Assembly: GCA_021442845.1 (NCBI GenBank)
Contig: JABUSD010000166.1
Coordinates: forward strand, 1 to 8,370
Reading direction: 5' to 3'
DNA: 8,370 nucleotides
Source: Holdemanella sp.
Lineage (GTDB): Bacteria; Bacillota_I; Bacilli_A; Erysipelotrichales; Erysipelotrichaceae
Part shown: piece by piece, positions 1-6,222 of the stretch
How positions within the stretch are numbered: position 1 is the stretch's first letter
How the letters are laid out: each line of letters opens with the position of its first letter
Made by a program: the position numbers and the translations under genes
Notes under the pieces: generated by a model
The model's database searches: none
Seen by the model: the letters and a program-made list of their open reading frames with translations, nothing else
What the model was told of the DNA's origin: nothing

Positions 1-43
1 GAAAGAAGTTTATAATCAATATGTTTTAGACTGGGGAGTTTAA
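1..43 (+). CDS. C-terminal tail of an upstream gene (partial)
   Basis: Reading from base 2, one frame stays open to a TAA at 41-43 and gives the tail KEVYNQYVLDWGV. The other two frames hit stops by base 15 and base 29. The stop lies 2 nt before the pssA ATG, and the SD of pssA (GGGGAG, 33-38) lies inside this frame, the arrangement seen at the other junctions of the operon. This suggests a co-transcribed upstream gene. Only 13 residues are visible, so the product cannot be named. The stretch could also be non-coding leader. Confidence 0.4.
   Translation, partial: KEVYNQYVLDWGV
11..16 (+). promoter_or_regulatory. Possible -10 hexamer before pssA
   Basis: A perfect TATAAT lies 29 nt before the pssA ATG. 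Any -35 element would fall outside the window, so it cannot be checked. A start near base 22-24 would give a leader of about 20 nt that still contains the SD GGGGAG (33-38). The same bases may instead be codons of an upstream gene. Confidence 0.25.
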
Positions 44-45
44 CT

Positions 46-693
46 ATGGAAAGAAAGAGTTTTTTATTAGGGTATTATAATTATACCGTTATACTTACAT
101 ATATTGGCATGATCTGTGGATTTATTGGTATTATCAATGTTTTAGAAGGAAACGCACCAATCGCAATCCTATGTCTAATGGCCGCTGGTTTCTGTGATAT
201 GTTTGATGGCGCTATTGCTTCTACAATGGTGCGTACAGAACAGGAGAAACATTTTGGAATCCAGATTGATTCATTAAGTGATTTAATCTGTTTTGGAGTT
301 CTTCCTGCTATCCTTGTTTACAGCATGACACCAGGCAAAATATATACAATGGCAATCAGTTCTATCTATGCTCTATGCGCTTTGATTCGCTTGGCATATT
401 TCAATGTAGACGAATTTGAAAGACAGAAGAAAAATTCCGGATCAAGAGAATTATACCTTGGTCTTCCTGTTACATTAGCTGCCATGTTTATCCCACTTGC
501 CTTTGGAATTCAATATAGATTTGCTTTTCAGTCAAATTTATTAATGACTATTACCTTAGCTATTATGGCCGCTTGTTTCCTACTACCTATTCCTTTAAAA
601 AAGCCTAAAAAAGTAGGAAAAATCATTTTTGTTCTAGCTGGTCTTGCGATTGTAATCTTTTTATATATTTCATGTAAGGATTTAATTCTATGA
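46..693 (+). CDS. pssA: CDP-diacylglycerol-serine O-phosphatidyltransferase (phosphatidylserine synthase)
   Basis: This integral membrane enzyme joins CDP-diacylglycerol and L-serine to form phosphatidylserine, which the next gene decarboxylates. The CDP-alcohol phosphatidyltransferase signature is at residues 51-79: D51, D54-G55, A58, G71, D75 and D79. Typical PssA segments follow, RLAYFNV (115-121) and YLGLPVT (137-143). About six or seven hydrophobic segments span the 215 residues, a normal length for the family. In the usual DGxxAR motif the Arg is Ser here (S59). The spacing from A58 to G71 is longer than in the classic motif, which I believe is normal for this FGIQIDSLSD subgroup. The start is supported by the SD GGGGAG 7 nt upstream. 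The stop overlaps the psd ATG (ATGA, 690-693). Psd next door supports serine as the substrate. Confidence 0.93.
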   Translation: MERKSFLLGYYNYTVILTYIGMICGFIGIINVLEGNAPIAILCLMAAGFCDMFDGAIASTMVRTEQEKHFGIQIDSLSDLICFGVLPAILVYSMTPGKIYTMAISSIYALCALIRLAYFNVDEFERQKKNSGSRELYLGLPVTLAAMFIPLAFGIQYRFAFQSNLLMTITLAIMAACFLLPIPLKKPKKVGKIIFVLAGLAIVIFLYISCKDLIL

Positions 694-1502
694 AAGCAGA
701 TTTATTCTATAAAAGCGCTTTTGGGCGCTTTTTATTAAAGTTAATTCAAGGTTTAGGCTTTTTTAAAGTGGGTGCATGGTATCTTCATACTAAGGCATCA
801 AAGAGTATGATTTCATCTTTTATCGAAAAGAACAAGATTGATATGAGCGCTTATCAAGGACAGACATACAATTCCTATGCAGAATTCTTTGCCCGTAAGA
901 TGGAGCATACATTCAATTCTGATAGAAATGTATTTATTAGTCCATGCGATGGATTGTTGAGCATCTATCCCATTGAAAAGGATATGATTGTCGCAATGAA
1001 GGGATCGCATTATCGTATACAGGATATTATCCCTGATTCTAAACTGGCAGATGAATTCAATGATGGATTGTTTCTGATTTTCCGTTTAGAGGCTACTGAT
1101 TATCATCATTTCTGCAGTTTTGATGATTTAGAAATTCTAGATACACAATTTATCGAAGGTCAATTACACAGTGTACAGCCAATCGCATGTGAAACAGTTC
1201 CTGTCTATCGATTAAACCGAAGATGGATCAGTCAGCTCGCGACAAGCTATTTCCAGAAAGCTCTTCAGATTGAAGTAGGAGCCATGATAGTTGGTGGTGT
1301 CCACTTCGCCAAAGAAAAAGGAAAGCTTGCCAAAGGCGATGAAATGGGAAATTTTGAACTGGCTGGTTCTACCATTGTCCTTGTTATCAATAAGGATGTA
1401 AAAGAACAGCTTGCCCTTTATCCTGCTTTTGAAAAGGCAATGAATGGTAAACAGGAAGTTCGTGTAAAAATTGGAGAAGGAATTGGACGTTTGAAAGTAT
1501 GA
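690..1502 (+). CDS. psd: Phosphatidylserine decarboxylase (pyruvoyl-dependent, type-II-like)
   Basis: Psd converts phosphatidylserine to phosphatidylethanolamine at the membrane surface, completing the pathway begun by PssA. The proenzyme cleaves itself at a GST motif, here AGST (225-228), so Ser227 should become the pyruvoyl group at the N-terminus of the small alpha chain, leaving a beta chain of about 226 residues. Other family marks are D87 in SPCDG (84-88) and the DYHH block at 137-140. The second His of the classic DYHRxH motif is Cys142; I believe clostridial homologues share this. The 270-residue length is usual. It starts inside the pssA stop codon, with AAGGA at 676-680 as SD, so translation is probably coupled. 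Its own stop overlaps the next ATG (1499-1502). Confidence 0.93.
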   Translation: MKADLFYKSAFGRFLLKLIQGLGFFKVGAWYLHTKASKSMISSFIEKNKIDMSAYQGQTYNSYAEFFARKMEHTFNSDRNVFISPCDGLLSIYPIEKDMIVAMKGSHYRIQDIIPDSKLADEFNDGLFLIFRLEATDYHHFCSFDDLEILDTQFIEGQLHSVQPIACETVPVYRLNRRWISQLATSYFQKALQIEVGAMIVGGVHFAKEKGKLAKGDEMGNFELAGSTIVLVINKDVKEQLALYPAFEKAMNGKQEVRVKIGEGIGRLKV

Positions 1503-2134
1503 AACTATTAAAAAAACTGAATTTAACTGTACGAGAAGCATTGATTCTTGTAAGTCCCGTTTTATTTAATTTTACAATCTATTATCTAGGGCGTTTGATT
1601 TCAAGAAATTCATACCATTATGATCTTACTACATCCATTGATCTTGCCATTCCATTTATACCTTGGACTGTATTGATCTACTGGGGATGTTACGCTTATT
1701 GGGCAGTCAATTACTATATTGCGGTAAAAACAGGCAAGAAGAATGGCTATCGCTTGATTTCATCTCATTTCGTTGGTGAAATAATCTGTTTCCTATTCTT
1801 CATCTTCTTACCTACTACCATGATAAGAGCGACGGTGACAGGCAATTCCTTATTTGAACAGCTTGTTAAATTCACCTATTTTGTAGATAGCAACGATAAC
1901 CTGTTTCCATCCATTCACTGTTTTGCCAGCTGGATCTGCTGGATTGGGGTACGAAACGAACCAACCGTTCCAAAGTGGTATCGCTATACTTCGCTAATCA
2001 TCGCATTATCAATCTGCATTTCCACACTAACTGTGAAGCAGCATGTAATCGTGGATGCATTTGCGGGTGTTCTGCTTGCAGAGCTAAGCTATCTATTTGT
2101 TGGATTCTGTCAGAGGATTAAAAATCATGAATAA
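1499..2134 (+). CDS. PAP2-superfamily membrane protein (phosphatase- or transferase-like)
   Basis: A 211-residue protein with about six hydrophobic segments (roughly 13-33, 48-75, 88-107, 136-152, 161-178 and 186-203). The PAP2 core is recognisable: PSIH at 137-140 with His140, then His182 and Asp186 in a KQHVIVD segment. These correspond to the phosphate-binding and catalytic His-His-Asp of lipid phosphatases. The first motif (KxxxxxxRP) is reduced to Arg110, and the Ser-Arg that usually opens the third motif is missing. Family members dephosphorylate phosphatidate or prenyl pyrophosphates, or transfer phospho-head groups. Its place directly after pssA-psd suggests a phospholipid substrate, perhaps phosphatidate or another head-group lipid, but that is inference. 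The start overlaps the psd stop (ATGA). Confidence 0.8.
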   Translation: MKLLKKLNLTVREALILVSPVLFNFTIYYLGRLISRNSYHYDLTTSIDLAIPFIPWTVLIYWGCYAYWAVNYYIAVKTGKKNGYRLISSHFVGEIICFLFFIFLPTTMIRATVTGNSLFEQLVKFTYFVDSNDNLFPSIHCFASWICWIGVRNEPTVPKWYRYTSLIIALSICISTLTVKQHVIVDAFAGVLLAELSYLFVGFCQRIKNHE

Positions 2135-2645
2135 TTTCTGGAATGATAATGCATATTCTTTAAAGGAATATATCATGGATCCACCAGATGATGAGATAAT
2201 CCTGCAAATTGAAAAGGATTTAGGCTATAAACTTCCTGCATCTTATATTCAGCTGATGAAAACGCACAATGGTGGCATTGTAAATAAGAATACCTGCAAT
2301 GATTTCATGATTGAAGGAATCTTTGGAATCGGATATGAAAAGCCATATTCCCTATGCGGTAAATTTGGAAGCAGATTCTGGATTGAAGAATGGGAATATC
2401 CTCCAATTGGCATTGCGATTTGTGATTGCCCATCCGCTGGTCATGATATGATTTTTCTTGATTATCGAGAATGTGGACCACAGGAAGAACCTTGTGTTGT
2501 TCATATTGATCAGGAATGCGATTATCAGATTACTAAAATAGCGGATACATTTGAAGACTTCATAAATTCATTAGATTACGAAGACAATACCGTCATTGAA
2601 AAACCAAAACGTCTTTTTACTAAAATATTCAAGGGTAACCTATAA
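2127..2645 (+). CDS. SMI1/KNR4 (SUKH) family protein
   Basis: A soluble 172-residue protein with no signal peptide or membrane segment. It has the SUKH pattern: an N-terminal helix ending in LPASYIQLMKTHNGG (37-51), then the strand-rich block around GIAICDCPSAGHDMIFLDYR (95-114), and CVVHID nearby (123-128). SUKH proteins include many immunity proteins that neutralise polymorphic toxins, and others with housekeeping or unknown roles. No toxin gene is in the window, so its role is open. I start it at the ATG at 2127 because AGAGGA (2112-2117) lies 9 nt upstream. An in-frame TTG at 2097 would add 10 residues encoded inside the PAP2 gene and has no SD. The gene overlaps the PAP2 stop by 8 nt. 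The terminator begins within its last codons. Confidence 0.85.
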   Translation: MNNFWNDNAYSLKEYIMDPPDDEIILQIEKDLGYKLPASYIQLMKTHNGGIVNKNTCNDFMIEGIFGIGYEKPYSLCGKFGSRFWIEEWEYPPIGIAICDCPSAGHDMIFLDYRECGPQEEPCVVHIDQECDYQITKIADTFEDFINSLDYEDNTVIEKPKRLFTKIFKGNL

Positions 2646-2661
2646 AATGATGGTTACCCTT
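2631..2661. terminator. Shared intrinsic terminator between the SUKH and mobA-like genes
   Basis: AAGGGTAACC (2631-2640) and GGTTACCCTT (2652-2661) form a perfect 10-bp stem with an 11-nt loop. On the + strand the stem runs into TTTTATT. The - strand tail (GAATATTTTA) is less U-rich, so termination there may be weaker. The last codons of the SUKH gene and the stop codon of the convergent gene (2654-2656) lie inside the hairpin. Confidence 0.85.
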
Positions 2662-3220
2662 TTATTGTATCTTCATATATTTCCCTATTATTGATATTTA
2701 AATACATCTTTTTATCTATCTTTATCGCATCTATATCCAATATGCATACATTTGAATTCTTTATGCATGTATACAATGAATATTTCTTATTCATTATTTG
2801 CTGTTCGATTCGTTCTACCATCTTTCTTGTATAAATACCACCTAATGGATGGAGATGATCGTTTTCTTTCACAAAGACGCCATCATATTCATTTAGATAT
2901 GCATAAAGCTTTTCAACTATCTCCTTTTTCATATATGGCATATCACAGGATGTAACAAATACAACATCCATATTGACCTGATGAAAAAAGGAAATGATGC
3001 CATTCATAGGGCCTATATTTTCATATTCATCCCATATTGTTCTATATCCATCTATAGAATGGTTCCCATTTTTACAATCCGATATATATCGATATGGATA
3101 TTCTTTGAACTCATCACAGATTCTTTCCAGAAATGTCTGATTTTCTATGACGAGTTTTGCCTTATCCATACCCATTCTTGTGCTTTTGCCACCTGTTAGA
3201 ATTACAACTGCGATTTCCAT
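2654..3220 (-). CDS. mobA: MobA-like nucleotidyltransferase (molybdenum cofactor guanylyltransferase family)
   Basis: A 188-residue cytosolic protein with the MobA fold. The N-terminal nucleotide-binding loop LTGGKSTRMGMDKA (8-21) holds the expected RMGxDK. GPMNGI (70-75) and SCDMP (91-95), whose Asp93 should bind the metal, follow, then HPLGGIY (124-130) and a C-terminal NINNREI like the usual NxNTPED end. MobA adds GMP from GTP to molybdopterin. Related enzymes add CMP or work on other substrates, and no other cofactor or molybdoenzyme gene is in the window, so the precise substrate is inferred. An ATG four codons upstream (3232) is possible, but neither start has an SD. I prefer 3220 because MobA proteins start only a few residues before this loop and because a TATGAT hexamer ends 7 nt upstream. 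Confidence 0.85.
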   Translation of the reverse strand: MEIAVVILTGGKSTRMGMDKAKLVIENQTFLERICDEFKEYPYRYISDCKNGNHSIDGYRTIWDEYENIGPMNGIISFFHQVNMDVVFVTSCDMPYMKKEIVEKLYAYLNEYDGVFVKENDHLHPLGGIYTRKMVERIEQQIMNKKYSLYTCIKNSNVCILDIDAIKIDKKMYLNINNREIYEDTIKG

Positions 3221-3227
3221 ATATAGT

Positions 3228-3233
3228 ATCATA
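3228..3233 (-). promoter_or_regulatory. Candidate -10 element placing the mobA-like start near +1
   Basis: On the - strand TATGAT is separated by 7 nt from the ATG at 3220, and no SD lies upstream. Transcription from this hexamer would begin close to the A of the ATG, giving a leaderless or nearly leaderless message. The -35 is weak: TTGTAA is present, but 20 nt upstream, which is longer than the usual 17. Confidence 0.35.
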
Positions 3234-3252
3234 CCAAAAAATAATATATATA

Positions 3253-3281
3253 TTTACAACATCCTATAGAAAATATACAAT
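3253..3281 (+). promoter_or_regulatory. Sigma-A-type promoter of the YitT-family gene
   Basis: TTTACA (3253-3258) and TACAAT (3276-3281) are spaced by exactly 17 nt, each one base from the consensus hexamer. Transcription should start near 3288 and give a leader of about 78 nt that contains the hairpin at 3308-3352. Confidence 0.65.
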
Positions 3282-3307
3282 AGTACTGTATTAAGCAGAT
3301 AGCTTCG

Positions 3308-3352
3308 ATCCACGTTTGTTAGGGAAAATTTCCTTTCAACGTGGATTTTTTT
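3308..3352 (+). terminator. Leader terminator (candidate attenuator) before the YitT-family gene
   Basis: ATCCACGTT (3308-3316) pairs with AACGTGGAT (3338-3346), a perfect 9-bp stem that can extend past one bulged T by a G-C pair. A small inner hairpin GGAA/TTCC (3323-3326 with 3330-3333) may form in the 21-nt loop. Seven T residues (3346-3352) follow, so this is a complete intrinsic terminator on the + strand. On the - strand the hairpin is not followed by T. It sits after a promoter and 4 nt before the SD AGAGGA (3356-3361) of the YitT gene. The loop stretch TCCTTT (3331-3336) is complementary to that SD with one G-U pair. No known riboswitch class was recognised. Confidence 0.75.
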
Positions 3353-3366
3353 ATTAGAGGATTGTT

Positions 3367-4239
3367 ATGAAGAATAAAATTTTAGATACTGTATTCATTT
3401 TATTAGGAAATACAATTTATGCTTTGGGTATAACCCTTTTCATCTTACCTGGAAACCTATTAATGGGAGGAACAACAGGGATTGGCCTTGTCCTTAATCA
3501 CTATTTTAATATCCCATTAAGCACCTTTGTACTGATTTTTAACATCTGTATGTTTCTATTAGGTGCTTTCATTCTAGGAAAAAAGTTTGCGATGACTACA
3601 TTATTAAGTACATTCTACTACCCTATTATTCTAGGTGTATTTGAAAGAGTCTTCCAGAATGTTAGCATCACAAACGATATCCTGTTGAACACCTTCTTTG
3701 GTGGTTTGTTCATTGGTGTAGCCTTAGGCATCGTGGTAAGACAAGGAGCTAGTACAGGCGGAATGGATATTCCTCCTCTTGTATTAAAGAAATTATTCAG
3801 AATTCCAGTCAGTTATAGCGTCATGGTCTTTGATGTGATCATCCTATTGTTCCAGTTCCGTTTTTCCAATATTACTAATTTATTATATGGAATCATCCTG
3901 ATTGTTTTATACAGTACCATTCTTGATAAGGTTCTATTGATTGGAACACAAAAGGTTGAATTAAAGATCATTTCTAAACAGCCAGAAAAGATCCAAAGAG
4001 GCATTCTAGAAGAATTGGACCGTGGTTTAACTATCCTTCATGGAAAGACAGGCTATCTTAAGATTGAAACCGATGTGATTATCAGTGTTATGAATATGCG
4101 AGATGTCTTGCGCATTGAAAGGATCATCCATGATATTGATGAAGAAGCATTTATTATCATCACACAAGTGAATGAAGTAAAAGGAAGAGGCTTCTCCAGC
4201 GAAAAAATCTATTTAGAGGAAAAGCAGAATCCGATATAA
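3367..4239 (+). CDS. YitT family membrane protein (DUF161 plus DUF2179)
   Basis: A 290-residue protein in two parts. Residues 1 to about 195 carry five or six hydrophobic segments and the YitT hallmark RQGASTGGMDI (125-135). Residues from about 197 to 277 form the soluble DUF2179 domain, with DRGLTILHGKTGY (218-230) and a conserved end at EVKGRGFS (270-277). The layout and length match the family in Firmicutes. Its biochemical role is not established; transport or membrane homeostasis is often suggested. The start is supported by SD AGAGGA 5 nt upstream. The gene has its own promoter and terminator and appears to be monocistronic. The terminator in its leader suggests that its expression is conditional. 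Confidence 0.9.
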   Translation: MKNKILDTVFILLGNTIYALGITLFILPGNLLMGGTTGIGLVLNHYFNIPLSTFVLIFNICMFLLGAFILGKKFAMTTLLSTFYYPIILGVFERVFQNVSITNDILLNTFFGGLFIGVALGIVVRQGASTGGMDIPPLVLKKLFRIPVSYSVMVFDVIILLFQFRFSNITNLLYGIILIVLYSTILDKVLLIGTQKVELKIISKQPEKIQRGILEELDRGLTILHGKTGYLKIETDVIISVMNMRDVLRIERIIHDIDEEAFIIITQVNEVKGRGFSSEKIYLEEKQNPI

Positions 4240-4256
4240 AATTCTGTTTTCTTTTT
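4221..4256 (+). terminator. Intrinsic terminator of the YitT-family gene
   Basis: AAAGCAGAAT (4221-4230) pairs with ATTCTGTTTT (4241-4250) over 10 bp, including one G-U pair, with a 10-nt loop. The T-rich tail TTTTCTTTTT covers 4247-4256. The stop codon lies in the loop. The stem is short and AT-rich, so some read-through into the next gene is possible. Confidence 0.7.
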
Positions 4257-4257
4257 A

Positions 4258-4263
4258 TATAAT
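4258..4263 (+). promoter_or_regulatory. Candidate -10 element placing the GNAT start near +1
   Basis: A perfect TATAAT ends 6 nt before the ATG at 4270 and directly follows the T tract of the preceding terminator. No SD lies between it and the start. The matching -35 position (4235-4240, TATAAA) is poor and falls in the terminator loop. If used, it would make a leaderless message for the GNAT-SDR-DUF218 unit. Confidence 0.4.
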
Positions 4264-4269
4264 ATTCAT

Positions 4270-4761
4270 ATGTATTATAAAAAAATTACATCTTCGCTTT
4301 CAAATTATGAAGAAATCAAAACATTATATATCCAATCCTTTCCTGAAAACGAAAGGCAGCCATTTGATACGCTATTTACATCAAAGAAAATAGAAGGCTA
4401 TGCCTTCTATGAAAAGGAAACATTCTATGGTCTTGCGATTATCGCATGTGCCAATCAGATTGCTCATATCATTTATTTATGCGTAAAGGAAGAAGCAAGA
4501 AATAAAGGATATGGTCAAATGATTCTAAAACACATCACAAAGATTAAAGAAGGGTATCCTATCATTGTTGATATCGAAGAAGTATATGATGACAATGAGA
4601 TAAAGAAGAAAAGGAAATGCTTCTATCTAAAAAATGGATATTATGAAACATCGATACGATACACATGGCAAAAGGAGCGCTATGAAATTCTTTCTACCGA
4701 AAAAGATTTCACTAGAGAGGATTTCATAAAATTCTGGGATGCATTAGGATTTATCGTTTAA
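4270..4761 (+). CDS. GNAT family N-acetyltransferase
   Basis: A 163-residue soluble protein. The acetyl-CoA binding motif A is at about 67-88: a beta strand (IIYLCV) followed by RNKGYG (77-82), the R/QxxGxG/A pyrophosphate loop. An N-terminal FPENERQPF (24-32) resembles a group of bacterial GNATs of unknown substrate. GNAT enzymes move an acetyl group from acetyl-CoA to an amine. The acceptor is unknown here. No SD precedes the ATG, and the frame is closed by a TAA at 4237-4239 with no other ATG, GTG or TTG between, so this is the only sensible start. It heads a unit with the SDR gene 11 nt downstream. Basic residues around 111-116 follow the fold core and are unremarkable. Confidence 0.82.
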   Translation: MYYKKITSSLSNYEEIKTLYIQSFPENERQPFDTLFTSKKIEGYAFYEKETFYGLAIIACANQIAHIIYLCVKEEARNKGYGQMILKHITKIKEGYPIIVDIEEVYDDNEIKKKRKCFYLKNGYYETSIRYTWQKERYEILSTEKDFTREDFIKFWDALGFIV

Positions 4762-4772
4762 AGGAGTTAAGT

Positions 4773-5486
4773 ATGTTTAAAGAAAAAGTTATTGTTGTGA
4801 CAGGTGGAAATCATGGCATTGGAAAAGCCATTGCAGAAGCCTTTAAAAAAGAAGGGGCTCATATTGCGATAATTGATATCAATGAAAATAGTTATTTTAC
4901 AGGGGATTTATCCGATAAATCTGTATTGGAAGACTTTGCATCTAAAGTTCTCAAAGATTTTGGAAAGGTAGATGTCCTTGTCAACAATGCCCCACCCTTA
5001 AACAAAGGAATTGACAGTTGTACTTATGAAGAGTTTGAAAAAGCATTGCATGTAGGTATTACAGCCCCATTCTATTTAACAAAGCTATTTCTTAATCATT
5101 TTAATGAAGGTGCTTCTATCATCAACATCTCTTCATCAAGAGATCGTATGTCACAAGCACAGACAGAAAGCTATACCGCTGCCAAAGGTGGTATTCATGC
5201 CTTGACACATGCATTAGCCATATCCTTATCTGGAAAAGTTAGAGTCAATTCCATATCCCCTGGATGGATTGATACGGAATATAGAATCTATGAAGGAGCA
5301 GATGCCTTGCAGCATCCTTGTGGAAGAGTGGGAAATCCTATGGATATTGCCAACATGGCATTATTTCTGGCAAGCGACAAAGCTGGCTTTATCACGGGCG
5401 AAAACATCTGTATTGATGGTGGTATGACAAAATTAATGGTTTATCACGATGATAAGGGATGGATCTACAATCCTGAATCATTATGA
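4773..5486 (+). CDS. Short-chain dehydrogenase/reductase (SDR)
   Basis: A 237-residue cytosolic oxidoreductase with a Rossmann fold. The cofactor loop is TGGNHGIG (10-17), and Asp35 at the end of strand beta-2 favours NAD over NADP. The catalytic set is Ser121 (or a neighbour in ISSS), Tyr134 and Lys138 in YTAAK, followed by SPGWIDT (162-168), with ITGENICIDGG near the C-terminus (207-217). Two differences from classical SDRs are visible: NNAG reads NNAP (71-74), and the stretch between beta-2 and GDLSD is short, so a helix found in most members seems absent. The substrate is unknown. SD AAAGGAG (4760-4766) lies 6 nt before the ATG. Its stop overlaps the next start (ATGA), so it is probably translated together with the DUF218 gene. 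Confidence 0.9.
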   Translation: MFKEKVIVVTGGNHGIGKAIAEAFKKEGAHIAIIDINENSYFTGDLSDKSVLEDFASKVLKDFGKVDVLVNNAPPLNKGIDSCTYEEFEKALHVGITAPFYLTKLFLNHFNEGASIINISSSRDRMSQAQTESYTAAKGGIHALTHALAISLSGKVRVNSISPGWIDTEYRIYEGADALQHPCGRVGNPMDIANMALFLASDKAGFITGENICIDGGMTKLMVYHDDKGWIYNPESL

Positions 5487-6205
5487 AAAAGATATTCATT
5501 CTCATCGGTTCCCTATTTTTCATCTTTTATATTGGACCTGTTATTATTAGTTTTGATTTCAACATTGGTGTTCTTACAGGATTGATTATTTCCCTATGCT
5601 GTTTTCTATGTGCATATTTCTATGACTCGATCAAAAAGATGAATACGATTTTTTTAAGATGTATTTTTCTAATTCTTTGTCTATGTGTCTGTATTGGATG
5701 CATTCCTTTATCTAAGATTATGATTTATAGTACACCTTCCCATATTGAAACAGATTATATTATTGTGCTTGGATGTAAAGTGAACAAAGATAAACCAGGC
5801 AAATATCTACAGGGACGGATCGATACAGCGTATGACTATCTTGTTCATCATCCATCATCGAAAGCCATTCTATCTGGTGGCAAAGGGGATGATGAATCCA
5901 TCAGTGAAGCCTTATGCATGTATAATGAACTTGTATCGAAAGGAATCGATTCACATCGTTTAATCATCGAGGATGCATCTACAAGCACCTATGAAAATTT
6001 TAAATATTCTAAAAACTATTTAAAGAATATGAGTGAAATCACCATCATCACCAATGATTTTCATGAATATAGAGCCATTCAATATGCTAAGATGTTTAAT
6101 CTAAAAGGATATGCCTATCCTTATAAGACATCCATCTTTACATATTTTCCCTATGCGACAAGAGAAATCTATGCTCTTCTATATATGACCATAATAAAAA
6201 GCTAG
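5483..6205 (+). CDS. DUF218 (YdcF/ElyC-like) membrane-anchored protein
   Basis: A 240-residue protein. Residues 1 to about 80 hold three hydrophobic segments (about 4-23, 28-46 and 57-77). The DUF218 domain follows, with VLGCKV (95-100), the R112 region, SGGKGDDESISEA (131-143), the acidic E163, STSTYEN (166-172) and TNDFHEYRA (190-198). In the family these loops form a Rossmann-like site, and ElyC and SanA relatives affect cell-envelope integrity, but no general reaction is established. Topology predicts the domain lies on one face of the membrane; which face is not clear from the sequence. The ATGA overlap with the SDR gene implies coupled translation. The stop lies inside the downstream terminator stem. 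Confidence 0.87.
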   Translation: MKKIFILIGSLFFIFYIGPVIISFDFNIGVLTGLIISLCCFLCAYFYDSIKKMNTIFLRCIFLILCLCVCIGCIPLSKIMIYSTPSHIETDYIIVLGCKVNKDKPGKYLQGRIDTAYDYLVHHPSSKAILSGGKGDDESISEALCMYNELVSKGIDSHRLIIEDASTSTYENFKYSKNYLKNMSEITIITNDFHEYRAIQYAKMFNLKGYAYPYKTSIFTYFPYATREIYALLYMTIIKS

Positions 6206-6220
6206 CTTCGGCTAGCTTTT
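6197..6220. terminator. Bidirectional terminator with UUCG tetraloop
   Basis: AAAAGCTAGC (6197-6206) and GCTAGCTTTT (6211-6220) form a perfect 10-bp stem around TTCG. The + strand RNA has the very stable C(UUCG)G tetraloop. On the - strand the stem is followed by TTTTTATTAT in the transcript, including the final stem T residues. It ends both the DUF218 gene and the convergent hydrolase gene, whose stop is 2 nt away (6223-6225). Confidence 0.93.
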
Positions 6221-6222
6221 CG

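Noticed and set aside
813..1541. Antisense open frames on the - strand inside psd
   Set aside because: They lie opposite a strongly conserved gene and have no SD or recognisable domains.
2097..2099. TTG as the start of the SUKH gene
   Set aside because: It has no SD and lies deep in the PAP2 gene; the ATG at 2127 has AGAGGA at good spacing.
2752..3199. + strand open frames inside the mobA-like gene
   Set aside because: The - strand has clear MobA motifs through the same bases; these frames show none and have no SD.
3288..3366. Known riboswitch or T-box in the leader of the YitT-family gene
   Set aside because: The leader is about 78 nt, most of it terminator, and no T-box sequence or known aptamer consensus was recognised.
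3813..4004. - strand open frame within the YitT-family gene
   Set aside because: It overlaps the conserved membrane and DUF2179 coding region and has no supporting signals.
6201..6216. Repeated GCTAGC as a recombination or attachment site
   Set aside because: The two copies are the arms of a UUCG-capped terminator at the end of two convergent genes, which explains them fully.
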